A stretch of DNA of 36,841 bases from Actinomycetes bacterium (GTDB taxonomy: Bacteria > Actinomycetota > Actinomycetes > JAHEKZ01): positions 1 through 36,841 of the forward strand of contig JAJAYZ010000090.1 of NCBI GenBank assembly GCA_027118455.1, in the 5' to 3' direction. Shown piece by piece: positions 35,923 through 36,841 of the stretch. The first letter of the stretch is position 1, and each line of letters opens with the position of its first letter. The translations under genes and the position numbers were made by a program. The notes below the pieces were generated by a model, which was given only the letters and a program-made list of their open reading frames with translations, ran no database searches and had not been told where the DNA came from.

Positions 35923-36451
35923 CCAAGAGTGCGTGCACGTGTAGGTCACGCCGTTGGCCGTCACGGACGAACGCGCCTCGTGCTGTTCCCTCGGTCAGGT
36001 ATCCACGTCGTTGAGCCAGCAGGCACGATCGGTCATTCTGCGACTCGTGGCGAATGGTGAGGCGCCCGAGGCGCACTGGGCCGAACGCGTGTTGCTCCAC
36101 CGTTCCCACAGCTGCCGACGCGAGGCCGCGTCCACGGTGCTCTGGCAGTAGCCAATAGCCCAGTTCGGCTACTCCGTCGGTGCTGTCGATGTGGGCGAGG
36201 CTGACTCGCCCCAGGAGTTGGGTCGATGTTGTGATTACCCAGTCGAGACGGTCCGGAACGTCGCGCGTTCTGATCCACCGCTCTGCTTCCTCTGGAGTTT
36301 TGGCCGAGCCAACCGATGAGTAGCGGGCAATGTCTGGGTCTTGGGCTGCGCGGACAACCACAGCGATGTCAGCATCGGCCAAGATCCATCCGCGCAGCAC
36401 GAAGCGCCCATTGGTCAGCTCGGGCACTTTCGGCTCAGGTGTGTCGCGCAT
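35900..36451 (-). CDS. GNAT family N-acetyltransferase (RimJ/RimL type)
   Basis: This 183-residue acetyl-CoA-dependent acyltransferase has a FVLRGWILADADIAVVV opening and the AAQDPDIARYSS segment of the RimJ/RimL-like group. It also has ELGYWLLPEHRGRGLASAAV, containing the acetyl-CoA-binding RGRGLA loop, and an expected C-terminal strand. The substrate (protein N-terminus, antibiotic or small amine) is unknown. ATG at 36451 is chosen because it fits the family N-terminus and has TACCTT 6 bases upstream on the minus strand; the frame extends to 36592 through the neighbouring relic. Its stop lies inside the 3' end of the YcaQ-like gene. Confidence 0.88.
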   Translation of the reverse strand: MRDTPEPKVPELTNGRFVLRGWILADADIAVVVRAAQDPDIARYSSVGSAKTPEEAERWIRTRDVPDRLDWVITTSTQLLGRVSLAHIDSTDGVAELGYWLLPEHRGRGLASAAVGTVEQHAFGPVRLGRLTIRHESQNDRSCLLAQRRGYLTEGTARGAFVRDGQRRDLHVHALLATDSPSL

Positions 36452-36457
36452 GAAGGG

Positions 36458-36463
36458 AAGGTA
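36458..36463 (-). promoter_or_regulatory. Putative -10 box of leaderless acetyltransferase transcript
   Basis: On the minus strand TACCTT stands 6 bases before the ATG at 36451. An operator-like TTTGGCGCTAGC lies 7 bases further upstream (36471-36482), overlapping the stop of the HNH relic. Confidence 0.4.
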
Positions 36464-36477
36464 GCGAAGGTTTGGCG

Positions 36478-36841
36478 CTAGCCACGGGGTGGTGGGTTGG
36501 GGTCGGTGCAGTGCCATGGCTCGGTTTGGTAGGTGCGTCCGGTTGGGGTGGTCCAGGTCATCACGCCGGAGGGGTCGAGTGTGACGTTCCATCGGGTGGT
36601 GTGTTTGAGGTCGGTGCCTGCGCTGTTGGCGGAGCGGCGGCAGCCGGGGAACCGGTAGGTCACGTCGCGGGCGCGGACGGCCCGGTCTAACGCTGTGGAC
36701 GGCCGGTAGCGTTTTTCGGCCAGGGCGGTCAGGGTTCCGGGGGCCGGGTCGGTCAGCAACCGGCGGAAGGTGACCTGCGGCCCGAACCTGAGCGCGTCAC
36801 CTTCGCCGCCGCCAGCGTCAGCTCCGGTCTCAGCCCCGAGC
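36478..36841 (-). pseudogene. 13E12/DUF222-type HNH endonuclease relic, cut by window edge
   Basis: The minus-strand frame is open from the right edge to its stop at 36478 and encodes about 120 C-terminal residues. KRYRPSTALDRAVRARDVT, FPGCRR and VMTWTTPTGRTYQTEPWH match the C-terminal end of 13E12/DUF222 HNH proteins common in actinobacteria. In intact relatives a GTDLDH...CRHHHRLKHT block (the HNH core, about 25 residues) stands in the middle. Here GTDL runs straight into KHT (junction 36606/36607), an in-frame loss of all catalytic histidines. The first zinc cysteine before RFPGC is also a tyrosine (36655-36657). The product would be nuclease-dead. The N-terminal part lies beyond the window, so full decay cannot be judged. 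Confidence 0.7.

Overview
This is a stretch of a high-GC actinobacterial chromosome. The markers are the fused FbiB and FbiC proteins of coenzyme F420 synthesis, a WhiB regulator, the MtrA-MtrB-LpqB system, and DUF3499, DUF5719 and 13E12/DUF222-type proteins. F420 production together with the 13E12-type relic would fit a Nocardioides- or Intrasporangium-like member of Propionibacteriales or Micrococcales, but the genus cannot be fixed from the sequence alone. No rRNA, tRNA, CRISPR array, integrase or intact insertion sequence was seen. Apart from the right edge, the window reads as conserved core chromosome.

Layout. (1) 1-7802, F420 block: fbiB and fbiA on the minus strand, a methyltransferase divergent from them, a response regulator/histidine kinase pair on minus, and the large fbiC on plus. 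(2) 7803-18008, cell-surface and central block: whiB, a giant membrane glycosyltransferase, a DUF5719 exported protein, a degenerate metallopeptidase-like gene (minus), DUF3499, a small zinc-ribbon protein, phosphomannomutase, a Trm112-like protein, a sugar-phosphate isomerase (SIS) and a cation diffusion facilitator. (3) 18052-21013: sahH, a shortened F420-reductase-like protein and a DUF2510-CPBP membrane protease. (4) 21028-28123, membrane module: RDD protein and SpoIIM-like protein (divergent), then an operon on minus (polytopic membrane protein, DUF4129, DUF4350, MoxR ATPase, DUF58). (5) 28233-33774: mtrA-mtrB-lpqB, comF and hpf. (6) 33775-36841: a NarL-type response regulator, a YcaQ/AlkZ-type glycosylase, a GNAT acetyltransferase and a decayed 13E12-family HNH gene cut by the window edge.

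How the genes work together. FbiA, FbiB and FbiC cover deazaflavin (Fo) formation, 2-phospholactate-type side-chain transfer and glutamylation; the guanylyltransferase FbiD is not in the window. ManB and the SIS protein supply mannose phosphates, and the glycosyltransferase/DUF5719 pair is a plausible surface-glycan unit. MtrAB-LpqB controls cell wall and division. The divergent MoxR-type operon beside it looks like an envelope-assembly module.

The genes are tightly packed, with many ATGA, GTGA or TGATG overlaps. Several genes carry a TANNNT box 6-8 bases before the start codon and no Shine-Dalgarno, which suggests widespread leaderless transcription. The most notable oddities are in-frame deletions in the F420 reductase-like gene and in the HNH gene, and a near-palindrome related to GTTGGCGCTAAC that recurs in the intergenic regions of the last 3 kb. 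I found no clearly unprecedented multi-gene system. All family assignments are from recognition of motifs and conserved neighbourhoods, not from a database search.
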